Assembly (NCBI RefSeq): GCF_000716435.1 | Contig: NZ_JNWO01000011.1 | Location: 213,477-277,476, forward strand | DNA from: Streptomyces xylophagus | Lineage (GTDB): Bacteria > Actinomycetota > Actinomycetes > Streptomycetales > Streptomycetaceae | Direction of reading: 5' to 3' | Length of the DNA stretch: 64,000 nt | In this document: positions 53,480 through 62,026 of the stretch, piece by piece | Position numbering within the stretch: position 1 is the first letter of the stretch | How the letters are laid out: each line of letters starts with the position of its first letter | The notes under the pieces: model-generated | What the model saw: the letters and a program-made list of their open reading frames with translations, nothing else | What the model was told of the DNA's origin: nothing | Databases searched by the model: none | Translations under genes and position numbers: made by a program

Positions 53480-54325
53480 TTACTGTCCGCGGTCGAGCTG
53501 GCTCAGAACGGCCCGCGGCCGGTTGGTGATGATGGCGTCAATGCCCAGGTCAACGCAGAGATCGACGTCCTCGGGCTCGTTGACGGTCCACACATGCACC
53601 TGATGACCGGCGCTTTTCAGCCGCTCGATGTACGCAGGGTGATTGCGCACGATCCGGATCGAGGGGCCTGCGATCCGGACACCGGCCGGAAGTCGACCGT
53701 CCCTGAGGCGCGGCGAGAGGAACTGCAACAGATAGACCGTCGGCAGTGTCGGGGAGGCGGCCCGCACCCGGTGCAGCGATCGCGCCGAGAAACTCATGAC
53801 CCGTACCGGGGAGTCGGCGGCGGAGGCCGGGGCGTCCAGGCCGAACCGCTTCAGGAGCACCAGCAGCCGTTCCTCGACCTGTCCCGCCCAGCGCGTCGGA
53901 TGCTTCGTCTCGATGGCCAGCTCCACCCGCCGGCCCGCGTCCGCGACGAGCTCGAGCAGCCGCTCCAGGGTGAGCACGGAGGTGTCCTCCCGGTCCTCCG
54001 GAAGGTGCTCCCAGTCCGGCTCCTCGTCCCGCGTCTTCCAGGAGTCGCGGGACAGGTCGCGGCCCTTCCAGGAACCGAAGTCGAGAGCGGCCAGGTCGGC
54101 GAGTTCGAGAGCGGAGACCGCGCCGCGCCCGTTCGACGTACGGTTGACGCGGCGGTCGTGTACACAGACGAGATGGCCGTCGGCGGTCAGCCGTACATCG
54201 CATTCGAGGGCGTCCGCACCGTCCTCGATCGCCTTCTTGTAGGCGGCCAGGGTGTGTTCGGGCGCCTCTTCGGAGGCTCCGCGGTGGGCGACGACTTGGA
54301 TCCGGTGCTGCCGTGCGTGGGTCAC
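53480..54325 (-). CDS. Glycerophosphodiester phosphodiesterase
   Basis: 281-residue GDPD-type TIM barrel that hydrolyses glycerophosphodiesters to glycerol-3-phosphate and alcohol. It has the family catalytic blocks VVAHRGASEEAPEHT (His) and ECDVRLTADGHLVCVHD (Glu, Asp, His), followed by AIETK and the C-terminal HVWTVNEPED. No signal peptide, so it is cytosolic. GTG 54325 is used; a TTG-started extension to 54346 is unlikely. Confidence 0.93.
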   Translation of the reverse strand: MTHARQHRIQVVAHRGASEEAPEHTLAAYKKAIEDGADALECDVRLTADGHLVCVHDRRVNRTSNGRGAVSALELADLAALDFGSWKGRDLSRDSWKTRDEEPDWEHLPEDREDTSVLTLERLLELVADAGRRVELAIETKHPTRWAGQVEERLLVLLKRFGLDAPASAADSPVRVMSFSARSLHRVRAASPTLPTVYLLQFLSPRLRDGRLPAGVRIAGPSIRIVRNHPAYIERLKSAGHQVHVWTVNEPEDVDLCVDLGIDAIITNRPRAVLSQLDRGQ

Positions 54326-54392
54326 CGCGTCATGGTGCCACCGCAAAGGGGTACACGTGGAACCAAGAACGTATAGGTATGCGGCTTTTCGG

Positions 54393-54449
54393 GGTTAATG
54401 ACCCCTTATAAAGGATCGCCATGAACCCACAGGCACCGCTTATGGTGCC
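54393..54449. promoter_or_regulatory. Two inverted repeats upstream of the HtrA gene
   Basis: GGGGT-TAATG-ACCCC at 54393-54407, and GGCACC-GCTTAT-GGTGCC at 54432-54449. They lie in the 258-bp divergent gap between the GDPD gene and the protease gene and could be operators for the envelope stress response. TTATAAAG sits between them and may belong to a promoter. Confidence 0.4.
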
Positions 54450-54583
54450 CTGACGGCCGGTGGGAAAAGCTGACGGCATACAAAAGCACATGCACAGCTG
54501 CTTCACGCCGGACCGTCGACAAGCGTGAACGAGTGTGACCGCATGCTTCCGAGAACAACAGCCGTGGACCGAGGAGAAGAGCT

Positions 54584-56116
54584 GTGAGCACCGAGAACGA
54601 GGGCACTGAGGTACCCCCGGCCCCGTCTGCACCTCCTGTGCCGGTGGAATCTCCCGCAGCTTCCCCGGCCGCGCCCGAGGGGGGCGCACCCACGACGCAG
54701 CTCCCGCCGGTGCCCCCGAGCGCCCCGCAGGACACGCTGCACGCCGGACCCGCTCCCGCGTACGCCGCGGCGCCCGGGGGCACGGGATCCGCTCCCGACG
54801 CCGCCTGGCCGCCCCCGCCGCCCGCCACCCCGTCCTACGCCGACGGCGGCACGGGTGCGTACGGCGCCGACGCCGGCACAGGCGCCTACGGCGGCGAGGG
54901 CGTGGGCGGATACGGGGGCGACGCGTACGGAGGTGACGGCGCCGCCGGTGCGGGCGGCGGCTGGGGTACTCCCTACCAGCAGCAGCCCGCGCCCAAGAAG
55001 CCCGGTGGCGGGCGCGGCGGACTGATGGCCGCGGTCCTGATCGCCGCGCTGGTCGCCGGCGGCCTGGGCGGTGGCATCGGCTACACCCTGGCCAAGGACA
55101 ACGACAACAACACCAGCTCCACCACCGTCTCCGCCGACACCGGCAGCGCCTCCGTGAAGCGCTCCCCGGGCACGATCGCGGCGGTCGCCGCCAAGTCCCT
55201 GCCCAGCACGGTCACCATCGAGGCCGAGAGCACCAGCGGCGAGGGCGGCACCGGCACGGGCTTCGTGTTCGACACCCAGGGCCACATCGTCACCAACAAC
55301 CACGTCGTCGCCGACGCGGTCGACGGCGGCAAGCTCACGGCGACCTTCCCGAACGGCAAGAAGTACGACGCCGAGATCGTCGGCCACGCCCAGGGCTACG
55401 ACGTCGCGGTCATCAAGCTCAAGAACGCCCCCACCGACCTCAAGCCGCTCGCCCTCGGCGACTCGGACAAGGTGGCCGTCGGCGACGAGACGATCGCCAT
55501 CGGCGCCCCCTTCGGCCTGTCCAACACGGTGACCACGGGCATCATCAGCGCCAAGAACCGCCCGGTGGCCTCCAGCGACGGCAGCTCCACCAGCAAGGCG
55601 TCCTACATGAGCGCCCTGCAGACCGACGCCTCGATCAACCCGGGCAACTCGGGCGGCCCGCTGCTCGACGCGCAGGGCTCGGTCATCGGCATCAACTCCG
55701 CGATCCAGTCGACCAGCAGCAGCGGCCTCGGCGGCAGCAGCCAGTCCGGCTCGATCGGCCTGGGCTTCGCCATCCCGATCAACCAGGCGAAGTACGTCGC
55801 CCAGCAGCTGATCAAGACCGGCAAGCCGGTGTACGCCAAGATCGGCGCCTCCGTCTCCCTGGAGGACAGCACCGCCGGCGCGACGATCACCACCGGCTCC
55901 TCGGCGGTCGAGACCGGCGGCCCCGCGGCCAAGGCGGGCCTCAAGGCCGGCGACGTCATCACCAAGCTCGACGACTCGGTGATCGACAGCGGCCCGACCC
56001 TCATCGGCGAGATCTGGACCCACAAGCCGGGCGACAAGGTCAAGATCACCTACAAGCGCGGCGGCACGGAGCACACGACCGACCTGACCCTGGGATCGAG
56101 GGTCGGCGACAGCTGA
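54584..56116 (+). CDS. HtrA/DegP-type trypsin-like serine protease with PDZ domain
   Basis: 510-residue envelope protease. The first ~140 residues are a Pro/Ala-rich then Gly/Tyr-rich cytosolic part, followed by one membrane helix (about 146-170), a trypsin-like domain with catalytic triad His240 (TNNHVV), Asp273 (YDVAVIKL) and Ser356 (GNSGGPL), and a C-terminal PDZ domain (about 400-505). It is a typical actinobacterial membrane-anchored HtrA degrading misfolded exported proteins. GTG start with GGAGAAGAGCT upstream. A strong hairpin terminator follows. Confidence 0.95.
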   Translation: MSTENEGTEVPPAPSAPPVPVESPAASPAAPEGGAPTTQLPPVPPSAPQDTLHAGPAPAYAAAPGGTGSAPDAAWPPPPPATPSYADGGTGAYGADAGTGAYGGEGVGGYGGDAYGGDGAAGAGGGWGTPYQQQPAPKKPGGGRGGLMAAVLIAALVAGGLGGGIGYTLAKDNDNNTSSTTVSADTGSASVKRSPGTIAAVAAKSLPSTVTIEAESTSGEGGTGTGFVFDTQGHIVTNNHVVADAVDGGKLTATFPNGKKYDAEIVGHAQGYDVAVIKLKNAPTDLKPLALGDSDKVAVGDETIAIGAPFGLSNTVTTGIISAKNRPVASSDGSSTSKASYMSALQTDASINPGNSGGPLLDAQGSVIGINSAIQSTSSSGLGGSSQSGSIGLGFAIPINQAKYVAQQLIKTGKPVYAKIGASVSLEDSTAGATITTGSSAVETGGPAAKAGLKAGDVITKLDDSVIDSGPTLIGEIWTHKPGDKVKITYKRGGTEHTTDLTLGSRVGDS

Positions 56117-56138
56117 CACGGCGCCAAGCGATCAACCG

Positions 56139-56172
56139 GCGGGCCGGGCAAGGGTTTCCTTGCCCGGCCCGC
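56139..56172 (+). terminator. Strong hairpin terminator after the HtrA gene
   Basis: 15-bp perfect arms at 56139-56153 and 56158-56172, loop GTTT, followed by TCGTTTTCC. This is the clearest intrinsic terminator in the window, with a short T-tract. Confidence 0.9.
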
Positions 56173-56296
56173 TCGTTTTCCGCCCTCTCCCTCCATGGGT
56201 GCGTGCGCACCGCGGGAACCCGATTCCTCCCAGCGGCGAAGTACGGGTGAAAGCCCAATCTTCAGCAGCGTGTTCGCATGGACGAGAGGAGCCCCG

Positions 56297-56929
56297 ATGA
56301 CCGTCGAACCAGGCGTCCGGGTGGGGCAGGACAGTGACGCCTCGATGAGCGACGCCTCGGTGATCGAACGGTCCTGGGACGAGCCCGAGGCATTCGCCGT
56401 GCTCTTCGACCGCCATGCCGACCCGGTGCACCGTTACGCGGCGCGCCGGCTCGGCACGGAGGTGGCCGAGGACCTGATGGCAGAGACGTTCACCATCGCC
56501 TTCCAACAGCGCTTCCGGTACAACACCGAACTGGCCGACGCCCGCCCGTGGTTGTTCGGCATCGCGACCAACCTCGTGGGCCGGCACCGGCGCGCCGAGG
56601 CGCGGCGGCTGAGGGCGATCGGCCGGCTGCCGTCGGCCGCCCCCGCCGACAGTTCCGGGGACGCGGTCGCGGACCGCGTGGCCGCACGGGTCACGGCAGA
56701 GGCCGTACGCGGTCAACTGGCCCTGGCCCTGGCCCGGTTGCCCGCCAGGCACCGGGACGTGCTGCTGCTGGTCGCCTGGGCCGACCTCGGCTACGAGGAG
56801 GTCGCCCGCGCCCTGGAGGTACCGGCGGGGACGGTCAGGTCACGGCTGCACAGGGCCCGCAGAAAACTTCGCGACGCATTGGGCGGATCCGATCCGACAG
56901 CCTTCCGAGAGGAATCCGACGATGAATGA
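56297..56929 (+). CDS. ECF-type RNA polymerase sigma factor
   Basis: 210 residues. Sigma-2 region FDRHADPVHRYAARRLGTEVAEDLMAETF (-10 recognition) and sigma-4 region LPARHRDVLLLVAWADLGYEEVARALEVPAGTVRSRLHRARRKL (-35 recognition HTH). ATG 56297 has GAGAGGAGCC upstream; the frame is open to 56195. The next gene starts 8 bp before the stop and codes for a membrane protein that is likely the cognate regulator. Confidence 0.92.
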   Translation: MTVEPGVRVGQDSDASMSDASVIERSWDEPEAFAVLFDRHADPVHRYAARRLGTEVAEDLMAETFTIAFQQRFRYNTELADARPWLFGIATNLVGRHRRAEARRLRAIGRLPSAAPADSSGDAVADRVAARVTAEAVRGQLALALARLPARHRDVLLLVAWADLGYEEVARALEVPAGTVRSRLHRARRKLRDALGGSDPTAFREESDDE

Positions 56930-57869
56930 CCTGAGGAACGAACTCGAGCTCCTGAGGGAGTGGGACGCGGACGTGCCCCCGCTCACGGCCCCCGCACGCG
57001 CGCGTGCCCGCTTCCGCCTCTACGAGGCGATGCGCACCCCCGTCGCTCCTGTGACCGTCGGGCGCCGCCCGCTCCTGCGGATCGCGGTGGCCGGCGTCGC
57101 CGCGGCGGCGGTCACCACGACCGTGCTGGTGGCCGAGAACAACGGCTCCAACCCGCGCACCCAGCCGGTGAGCGCGACCACCGTGCTGCACGGGGCGGCG
57201 GCCGAGGACCGCAGACTCGAAAAGCCGATCGCCCCGCGCGACGACCAGTTCATCTACACCAAGGAGATCATCAAGGAGACCCCGACAGCGGGCGGCCGGA
57301 CCAGGACGTACGTCGACGAGAGCTGGAACTCGGTCGACGGCTCGAAGCGGTCGTACGTCAGTGAACTGGGACGCAAGCAGTGGGTCCCGGTGTACCGGCC
57401 GGGCCAGGGCGACTGGCCGCCGCGCAGGTGGACCCTGCTGAAGCAACTCCCCACCGATCCGGGCAAGTTGCTGATCGCCCTCCGGGACGGCTCCCCGAAA
57501 CCGGACTACAACAGCCCGATGAGGGCCGCGGATTGGCCGATGACCCAGTACTTCGTCTCCGGCCTGCTCCGCAACCCCGTCCTGCCGAAGGGACTCCGCT
57601 CCGCGGCCTACGAGGCGCTCGCCACCGTCCCCGGCATCAGGGTCCTGCCCCACCAGAAGGACGCCGACGGCCGCGTGGGCATCGGCATCCAGTACGTCGG
57701 ACCCGCCGGAACTCCTTGGGCACACGGCGGCCCGATCCTGATCTTCGACGCGAAGACGTACCGCTACCTGGGCACACACGATCGGCGCGAGGCGGCCGGG
57801 ACGACGTACGAACAGTGGTCGTACGTCGCGGCGAGCGCCGTGGTGGACGGGGTGATGCAGCGGCCGTAG
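56922..57869 (+). CDS. CU044_5270-like membrane protein, probable sigma-factor partner
   Basis: 315 residues: cytosolic N-terminal ~45 residues with LELLREWDADVPPLTAPARARARFRLYEAM, one helix (about 52-72), then an extracytoplasmic domain. It overlaps the ECF sigma gene by 8 bp. Similar proteins follow ECF sigma genes in actinobacteria and are often called CU044_5270 family; anti-sigma activity is inferred from the pairing and topology. No ZAS zinc motif is seen. Confidence 0.8.
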   Translation: MNDLRNELELLREWDADVPPLTAPARARARFRLYEAMRTPVAPVTVGRRPLLRIAVAGVAAAAVTTTVLVAENNGSNPRTQPVSATTVLHGAAAEDRRLEKPIAPRDDQFIYTKEIIKETPTAGGRTRTYVDESWNSVDGSKRSYVSELGRKQWVPVYRPGQGDWPPRRWTLLKQLPTDPGKLLIALRDGSPKPDYNSPMRAADWPMTQYFVSGLLRNPVLPKGLRSAAYEALATVPGIRVLPHQKDADGRVGIGIQYVGPAGTPWAHGGPILIFDAKTYRYLGTHDRREAAGTTYEQWSYVAASAVVDGVMQRP

Positions 57870-57982
57870 CGAGGTGAGGTGGGGTGGGGCGAGGTGCTAG
57901 CCAGCGGGGGTCAACCGGCCATGCATGGAAGCTCGTTGAGAAAATCACGGGCACCCGCCGACGGCTCGGGAAATCATGAACC

Positions 57983-58867
57983 ATGCGACCGGACGACTGG
58001 CAACTCACCGATGACGTAGACGACTTCCTGGCCCGAGCCGGAGAGTTCCTGGAGTCACGCCCCACTCCCCACACCCAGACGCTGACGACCATCGAGAAGC
58101 TACGAAAGCGGGGGCCGGCCGAACACGGCACCGAGGCCCCGGTGTTCGGCCTCCTGGAGCGAGAGGGCGAGGTCCAGGCGGCCTTCTACCGAGTCGACTC
58201 CCACAGCAGGCTGAACCCCACCGCCCTCTCCCCCGAGCAGGCCGACACCCTCGCCGCCCACCTGGCCGGCCTCGGCCACTCCCTCCCCGGCGTCCTCTCG
58301 GACCACGACACCGCCACCACGTTCGCCGAGGCCTGGCAACGGCACACGGGCGCGACATCGGTACGCAGCTGGGGCGCCCGCCTCCACCGCCTCGGCACGC
58401 TCACCCCGCCGGAACCGGCCCCGGCGGGCCGGGGCCGCGTCGCGGGCGAGCAGAACCGTGACCAAGTCGTGCGCTGGTGCCGGGAGTTCTGCGTCGACGT
58501 CGGAGAGACTGTCTCCATAGAGGCCATCGACGCCGGCTCCTGGACCACCTCACGCTTCGGCGACCGCCACTTCACCTTCTGGGAAACCCCGGACGGCACC
58601 CCCACGTCCATGGCTGCCGTGACGACGATGACCGCCGGCATGGTCCGCATCGACCCCGTCTACACCCCGGCCCACCTCAGGGCCCGCGGCTACGCCGGCG
58701 CCGTGACGGTCGAGGTGAGCAGAGCGGCATTGACCGCCGGCGCGACGGATGTCGTCCTGTTCGCGGACCCGGCGAACGCCACGAGTTGCGCCTTGTACGA
58801 GCGGATTGGGTTCGTGCCGGTGGGGGACTTTACGGGGTACGACTTCTTGGGGGCGGCGCGGGAGTAG
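57983..58867 (+). CDS. GNAT-family N-acetyltransferase
   Basis: 294 residues. The C-terminal GNAT domain (about 150-290) shows the acetyl-CoA loop RARGYAGAV (R/Q-x-x-G-x-A) and the VLFADPANATSCALYERIGFVPVGDF end, typical of the superfamily. The N-terminal half is a second, divergent region with a DDFLARAGEFL helix, as in two-domain GNATs. Substrate unknown. The GGGAAA site before the ATG is weak. Confidence 0.85.
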   Translation: MRPDDWQLTDDVDDFLARAGEFLESRPTPHTQTLTTIEKLRKRGPAEHGTEAPVFGLLEREGEVQAAFYRVDSHSRLNPTALSPEQADTLAAHLAGLGHSLPGVLSDHDTATTFAEAWQRHTGATSVRSWGARLHRLGTLTPPEPAPAGRGRVAGEQNRDQVVRWCREFCVDVGETVSIEAIDAGSWTTSRFGDRHFTFWETPDGTPTSMAAVTTMTAGMVRIDPVYTPAHLRARGYAGAVTVEVSRAALTAGATDVVLFADPANATSCALYERIGFVPVGDFTGYDFLGAARE

Positions 58868-58953
58868 CTGACGTGCTGGTCAGAAAGGGGGTGTCTCTCG
58901 CTGAGGGGCATCCCCTTCTGCGTGAAGGCTGTCTCACTTCGATCCGACCGACG

Positions 58954-58980
58954 CTAAGTGGGGAAAGTTTCTCCGCTTAG
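58954..58980. terminator. Hairpin terminator after the GNAT gene
   Basis: 13-bp arms at 58954-58966 and 58968-58980, with two G-U pairs and a 1-nt loop. It marks the end of the ordinary chromosome part; accessory sequence begins after it. Confidence 0.75.
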
Positions 58981-58989
58981 TGGTAGGCC

Positions 58990-59795
58990 TTGAATCCGCC
59001 TCGCCCGCCTCGTCGGCGCTTGGTGCCTGCCCTCAGGAAGCCACGTCGACCGCGGCCCCGGGGGGCGGGCAACGTCGACGGGAGCGGCATTCCCGGTCTC
59101 CAAGACGGTCAAGCCCACGGACACCAACACGAGCACTGTCATCGATCCGGCAGGGCCGCAGATCCAGTGCGGGCAGGCCGACCTCGTGAGCTACCAGGAC
59201 ATCGTCTCATTCGCACCATCTTCGCGCAGACCACCGACGAGGCAGTGTGCACCCACCTGAAATAGATCGCCGACATGCTGGGACGTAATTCCCGTACGTC
59301 AAGGCGGCCTCGGTCCTGCAGCGACTACACCACTCGGCGTGACACGACCGTCGTCCCGGCAGATGCTCCTGACACCTGCGGATATTTCTGCGCGTGCGGC
59401 GGAACAGAGTGGATAGGCTGACGTCACGAACATCGGAAAGCTCACAGTATCCAATACCTGGAAGGGAAGTCTCCGGTTCCAAGGCGTCTACGGCTTTCTT
59501 GGGATAAATGCAACGGCGCACAGGAGGCGCGCCGATGCAGGCTGGCACGCTGCTCGAGCATCACGAGGAGTGGGTCTCAACCGGATTTCCGGGTAAGGAT
59601 TCTTCTGGCGAGACCTGCCGCCGTGCAGTGACTCATGCGCGTGGTGTTGGTGGAACTCGGGATGTCTACCGAGGAGTTACGTACAGGTCATCACTGAACT
59701 TCTGTCGGCCCCGACATGACATGCCCCCTTGTGCGCCCTTTGTTTGCTCCAGCTCGCCGGTTTTTGTCATATGCACCAGGGAAAATCTCCGTTGA
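58990..59795 (+). pseudogene. Decayed coding remnants, no intact gene
   Basis: Protein-like fragments appear in shifting frames on the plus strand. One frame (about 59075-59220) reads VSKTVKPTDTNTSTV and PAGPQIQCGQADLVSYQD; a second frame continues with IFAQTTDEAVCTHLK before a stop at 59263. Further on, YVKAASVLQRLHHSA and VVLVELGMSTEELRTGHH are short. No frame has a ribosome site and intact length, so this looks like one or more frameshifted genes. The parent families are not recognised. Nothing else is seen up to the DUF6082 gene. Confidence 0.4.
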
Positions 59796-59834
59796 GAAAT
59801 GCGTGAGGGACGCTTTGGTGCAGCGGAGGACATC

Positions 59835-60515
59835 ATGGCCATGACGAGCCACATGCGAGAAGCATGCATACTCGGAATCACTACTCTTGCCGCGTGCGTC
59901 GGGTCGGCCGGACTCACGGTGCTGCTCACGAGCCTCCCCGCCATCCAGTCCACGGCCACCAGCAACGCAGGTCAGGCGTATGGTGGCGCGGCTGCTGCGA
60001 CTTCTGTCGTCGTACTCATATACATAGCGCGGACTTTCCGGCATCAAAACGACGAAGCCCGGATGCACCGAGAAGTATTGGAAGCCCAAACAGCTGAACT
60101 CTGTCTGCAGCGCGAGAGTACTCAAGACCAGCACAAGACGGTGCGACGCTCGGCGGAGGCGGCAGTACGAGCTCGCCACATAAAGCTGCTTGAGATGGCC
60201 ATGAACGACCCGGAGCTGATGGAATGCTGGCCGAACTACAGTCCAGGGATCTCTGCTGCTCGCCGGAAGCAGTACATGTACTGCAACCTGATCATTTCGC
60301 ACTACTGTATGTGCTACGAGCTGGGATACATCACGGACAATGAGGCCGAAGAGAACCTGGTTCACATATTCAACAGTGATTTCGTGCGAGACTTCTGGAA
60401 AAGCAGTCGAGTTTCCCGCGGTCACACAGCGCCTTACGGCGGAAGCATGCGCAAGTTCTATGACATAGCGGAGATCGCCTATGCCCGGGTCTCGGGAGAG
60501 GAAGGTGCGATCTGA
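59835..60515 (+). CDS. DUF6082-like membrane protein
   Basis: 226 residues starting at ATG with GGAGGA about 4 nt upstream. Two hydrophobic segments near residues 9-33 and 50-65 are followed by a cytosolic helical domain with LLEMAMNDPELMECWPNY, YMYCNLIISHYCMCYELGYI and the RDFWKSSR pattern typical of DUF6082. This family is common in Streptomyces accessory regions; its function is unknown. Base composition is lower in GC than neighbours. A terminator-like structure follows, shared with the convergent small gene. Confidence 0.8.
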   Translation: MAMTSHMREACILGITTLAACVGSAGLTVLLTSLPAIQSTATSNAGQAYGGAAAATSVVVLIYIARTFRHQNDEARMHREVLEAQTAELCLQRESTQDQHKTVRRSAEAAVRARHIKLLEMAMNDPELMECWPNYSPGISAARRKQYMYCNLIISHYCMCYELGYITDNEAEENLVHIFNSDFVRDFWKSSRVSRGHTAPYGGSMRKFYDIAEIAYARVSGEEGAI

Positions 60516-60560
60516 GGGCGCCACCTCCTTAGGCCGCACCTTCCCTAGACCGCACCTTCC
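60500..60560. terminator. Convergent terminator with alternative arms
   Basis: GGAAGGTGCG (60500-60509, overlapping the DUF6082 end) can pair with CGCACCTTCC at 60535-60544 or with an identical copy at 60551-60560. The copies are part of imperfect tandem units CCGCACCTTCCCT. The structure lies between convergent DUF6082 and small-protein genes. Confidence 0.6.
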
Positions 60561-60563
60561 CTC

Positions 60564-60794
60564 TCAGCCTCTCGGGGGGGTCCAGCCGGCGCTGATCAGC
60601 ACCTCACGGGGCACCACCACCAGCTCCTCCCCACCCCCCACGCCTGAACCAGCGGGAAGCATTTCTCGCAACTCGGGCGTGGCCACACGCCCGATGAACG
60701 CAACATCACCCGTGGAAGTCGAGAAGGCCGCCGGGCAGTTGTGGTCGGCTACGCAACGCCGACTCGGCACATCGAGGCGCCTCATGATTCGCAT
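60564..60794 (-). CDS. Small 76-residue protein A, paralogue of protein B
   Basis: 76 residues with start MRIMRRLDVPSRRC and a Cys pair RRC...NCPAAF (Cys14 and Cys20), then TSTGDVAFIGR and a C-terminal VVVPREV block. It aligns without gaps to the protein at 61147-61377 with about 45 of 76 identical positions by hand count. Proteins of this size with the C-x5-C-P pattern often accompany XRE regulators and DUF6879 proteins in Streptomyces, as I recall; no such partner is here. A 24-bp palindrome lies just upstream. Confidence 0.75.
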   Translation of the reverse strand: MRIMRRLDVPSRRCVADHNCPAAFSTSTGDVAFIGRVATPELREMLPAGSGVGGGEELVVVPREVLISAGWTPPRG

Positions 60795-60805
60795 GCATGT
60801 ACCTA

Positions 60806-60829
60806 TCCGGAAGGGTGCACCCTCCCGGA
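60806..60829. promoter_or_regulatory. 24-bp palindrome upstream of small protein A
   Basis: Arms TCCGGAAGGGTG (60806-60817) and CACCCTCCCGGA (60818-60829) are perfect complements except for one base. Its position 12 bp before the start codon and its symmetry suggest an operator or a leader hairpin controlling the small gene. Confidence 0.6.
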
Positions 60830-61098
60830 AGAGTGCCTAGCCTCCCCCAGCTAGAGTGCGCTCTTCGCTTTGAGTCGTTCGGAGGTATTTCTCTACAAGC
60901 ACCGGCGGTGCGCTGTCAAGGCAGGCGTGAAGACGAGCCATCAAGCTGGTTTATAATGATTAAGTCGACTTACCGATTAGCGGTCAGGTGTTCACGAATA
61001 GGCGCAAGGCAGGGAAACCTAAATACAGAGGACTGTCGACGGCACCTGCACGCACGGTCAAGCATGCATTTCCGAATAATGACTGCGGGAACCGCAGC

Positions 61099-61123
61099 GC
61101 GGCCCGATGGCAATCCGGGCCGC
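61099..61123 (-). terminator. Hairpin terminator after small protein B
   Basis: Perfect 8-bp arms GCGGCCCG (61099-61106) and CGGGCCGC (61116-61123), 9-nt loop. It lies 24 bp past the stop on the minus strand. The rest of the 60830-61146 gap is AT-richer and shows no gene. Confidence 0.7.
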
Positions 61124-61146
61124 ACTATCTCGACAAACCAATGCCA

Positions 61147-61377
61147 CTATGCCATGGTGAAAGCTAATACGGCTCTACTGAAGACCTCCCGCGGAATCAC
61201 TACAAGCCTCTCTCCCTGGCCCACACTCGAGTCGTCCGGCAGAGAGGCGTGGAGCTCGTGAGGAGCTTCGCGCCCAATAATGGCCACATCACCCGTTGAG
61301 GTTTCGAATACTCCCGGACAGTTGATGTCGCCCATGCACCGGTGGCTGGGTACGTCCAGTCGTCTGGTGATCCGCAT
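61147..61377 (-). CDS. Small 76-residue protein B, paralogue of protein A
   Basis: 76 residues, MRITRRLDVPSHRC with the same Cys pair (14 and 20) and VVIPREV block as protein A. The C-terminal eight or so residues diverge. Codon use is AT-richer: AGA, GTA and a TTA codon at 61165-61167. It lacks the palindrome of protein A and has only a weak ribosome site. Same strand and orientation as A, 352 bp apart. It probably arose by duplication before the two drifted, or entered separately. Confidence 0.7.
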   Translation of the reverse strand: MRITRRLDVPSHRCMGDINCPGVFETSTGDVAIIGREAPHELHASLPDDSSVGQGERLVVIPREVFSRAVLAFTMA

Positions 61378-62026
61378 TTAATCAGCTAACCCTTTCCCTG
61401 GATCCTTTCCAAGTCTTCCGTGGTGTCTTATGCCCACCATGTCAGAGCTTCAATCTCGAGACATCGGATCGCCCAAACCGCCCATGTCTAATGATGTTTT
61501 ATCGACAAATTAACTTGAGGGTCTCGGTGGTGTGGGTGATGCTATCTGCGCAAAGTCTCGGATTAATTAAACAACTATCCAACGGTCCGCTCTCTCCAGG
61601 CGCGGAGGAGGTTTACTAGCTGCTTCAATCCGGCTTACGGCGGTATATGGGCCGGACTTTAGGATTGCGGGATGGTGACGTGCGGCCTGTCTTCAACGGG
61701 GCAGGTCCCCCCTTGCTTCGAGAGGGTCGAGCCGCATCACAACAAGGTTCCTGATCCTGGAGGTTGGAGTGGCGTAGGCGTGTGGGCCCCTATGGTCAGC
61801 ATGGACCGGGGCTCAGGAGGTCGTCGTCTCGACGGCATCGGTACAACTCCGAACCGCCACGTGCAGGAGCAGGGCCATGGCGGTTGCTGATCGAAACGGT
61901 CGGCGTATGAGTGTGACTGGGTATACGGGTTGATTATCGTCACTCTGACGCTATCGGGATGTGGGCTGCTGCTGCAGCCTCAGAGTCCTGCCCAGAGAGG
62001 TGCTGCCAGAGGAAGGAGCTTGCGCC
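61378..62026. other. 649-bp AT-richer gap without a clear gene
   Basis: Contains TTAATTAA-like sequence near 61562-61570 and short open frames with no ribosome site or domain (61672-61890 is the longest on the plus strand). No repeat, tRNA or transposase fragment is recognised. It separates small protein B from the DUF2971 gene, whose AAGGAG site lies at its right edge. Confidence 0.5.

Noticed and set aside
59249..59260. CACCCACC match to the 3' end of tRNA-Ser(UGA), possible att site
   Set aside because: Only 8 consecutive bases match, too short to be distinguished from chance in GC-rich sequence; no integrase gene is present.
61672..61943. Short frames on both strands in the gap before the DUF2971 gene
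   Set aside because: No ribosome site, no domain, and overlapping each other; not supported.
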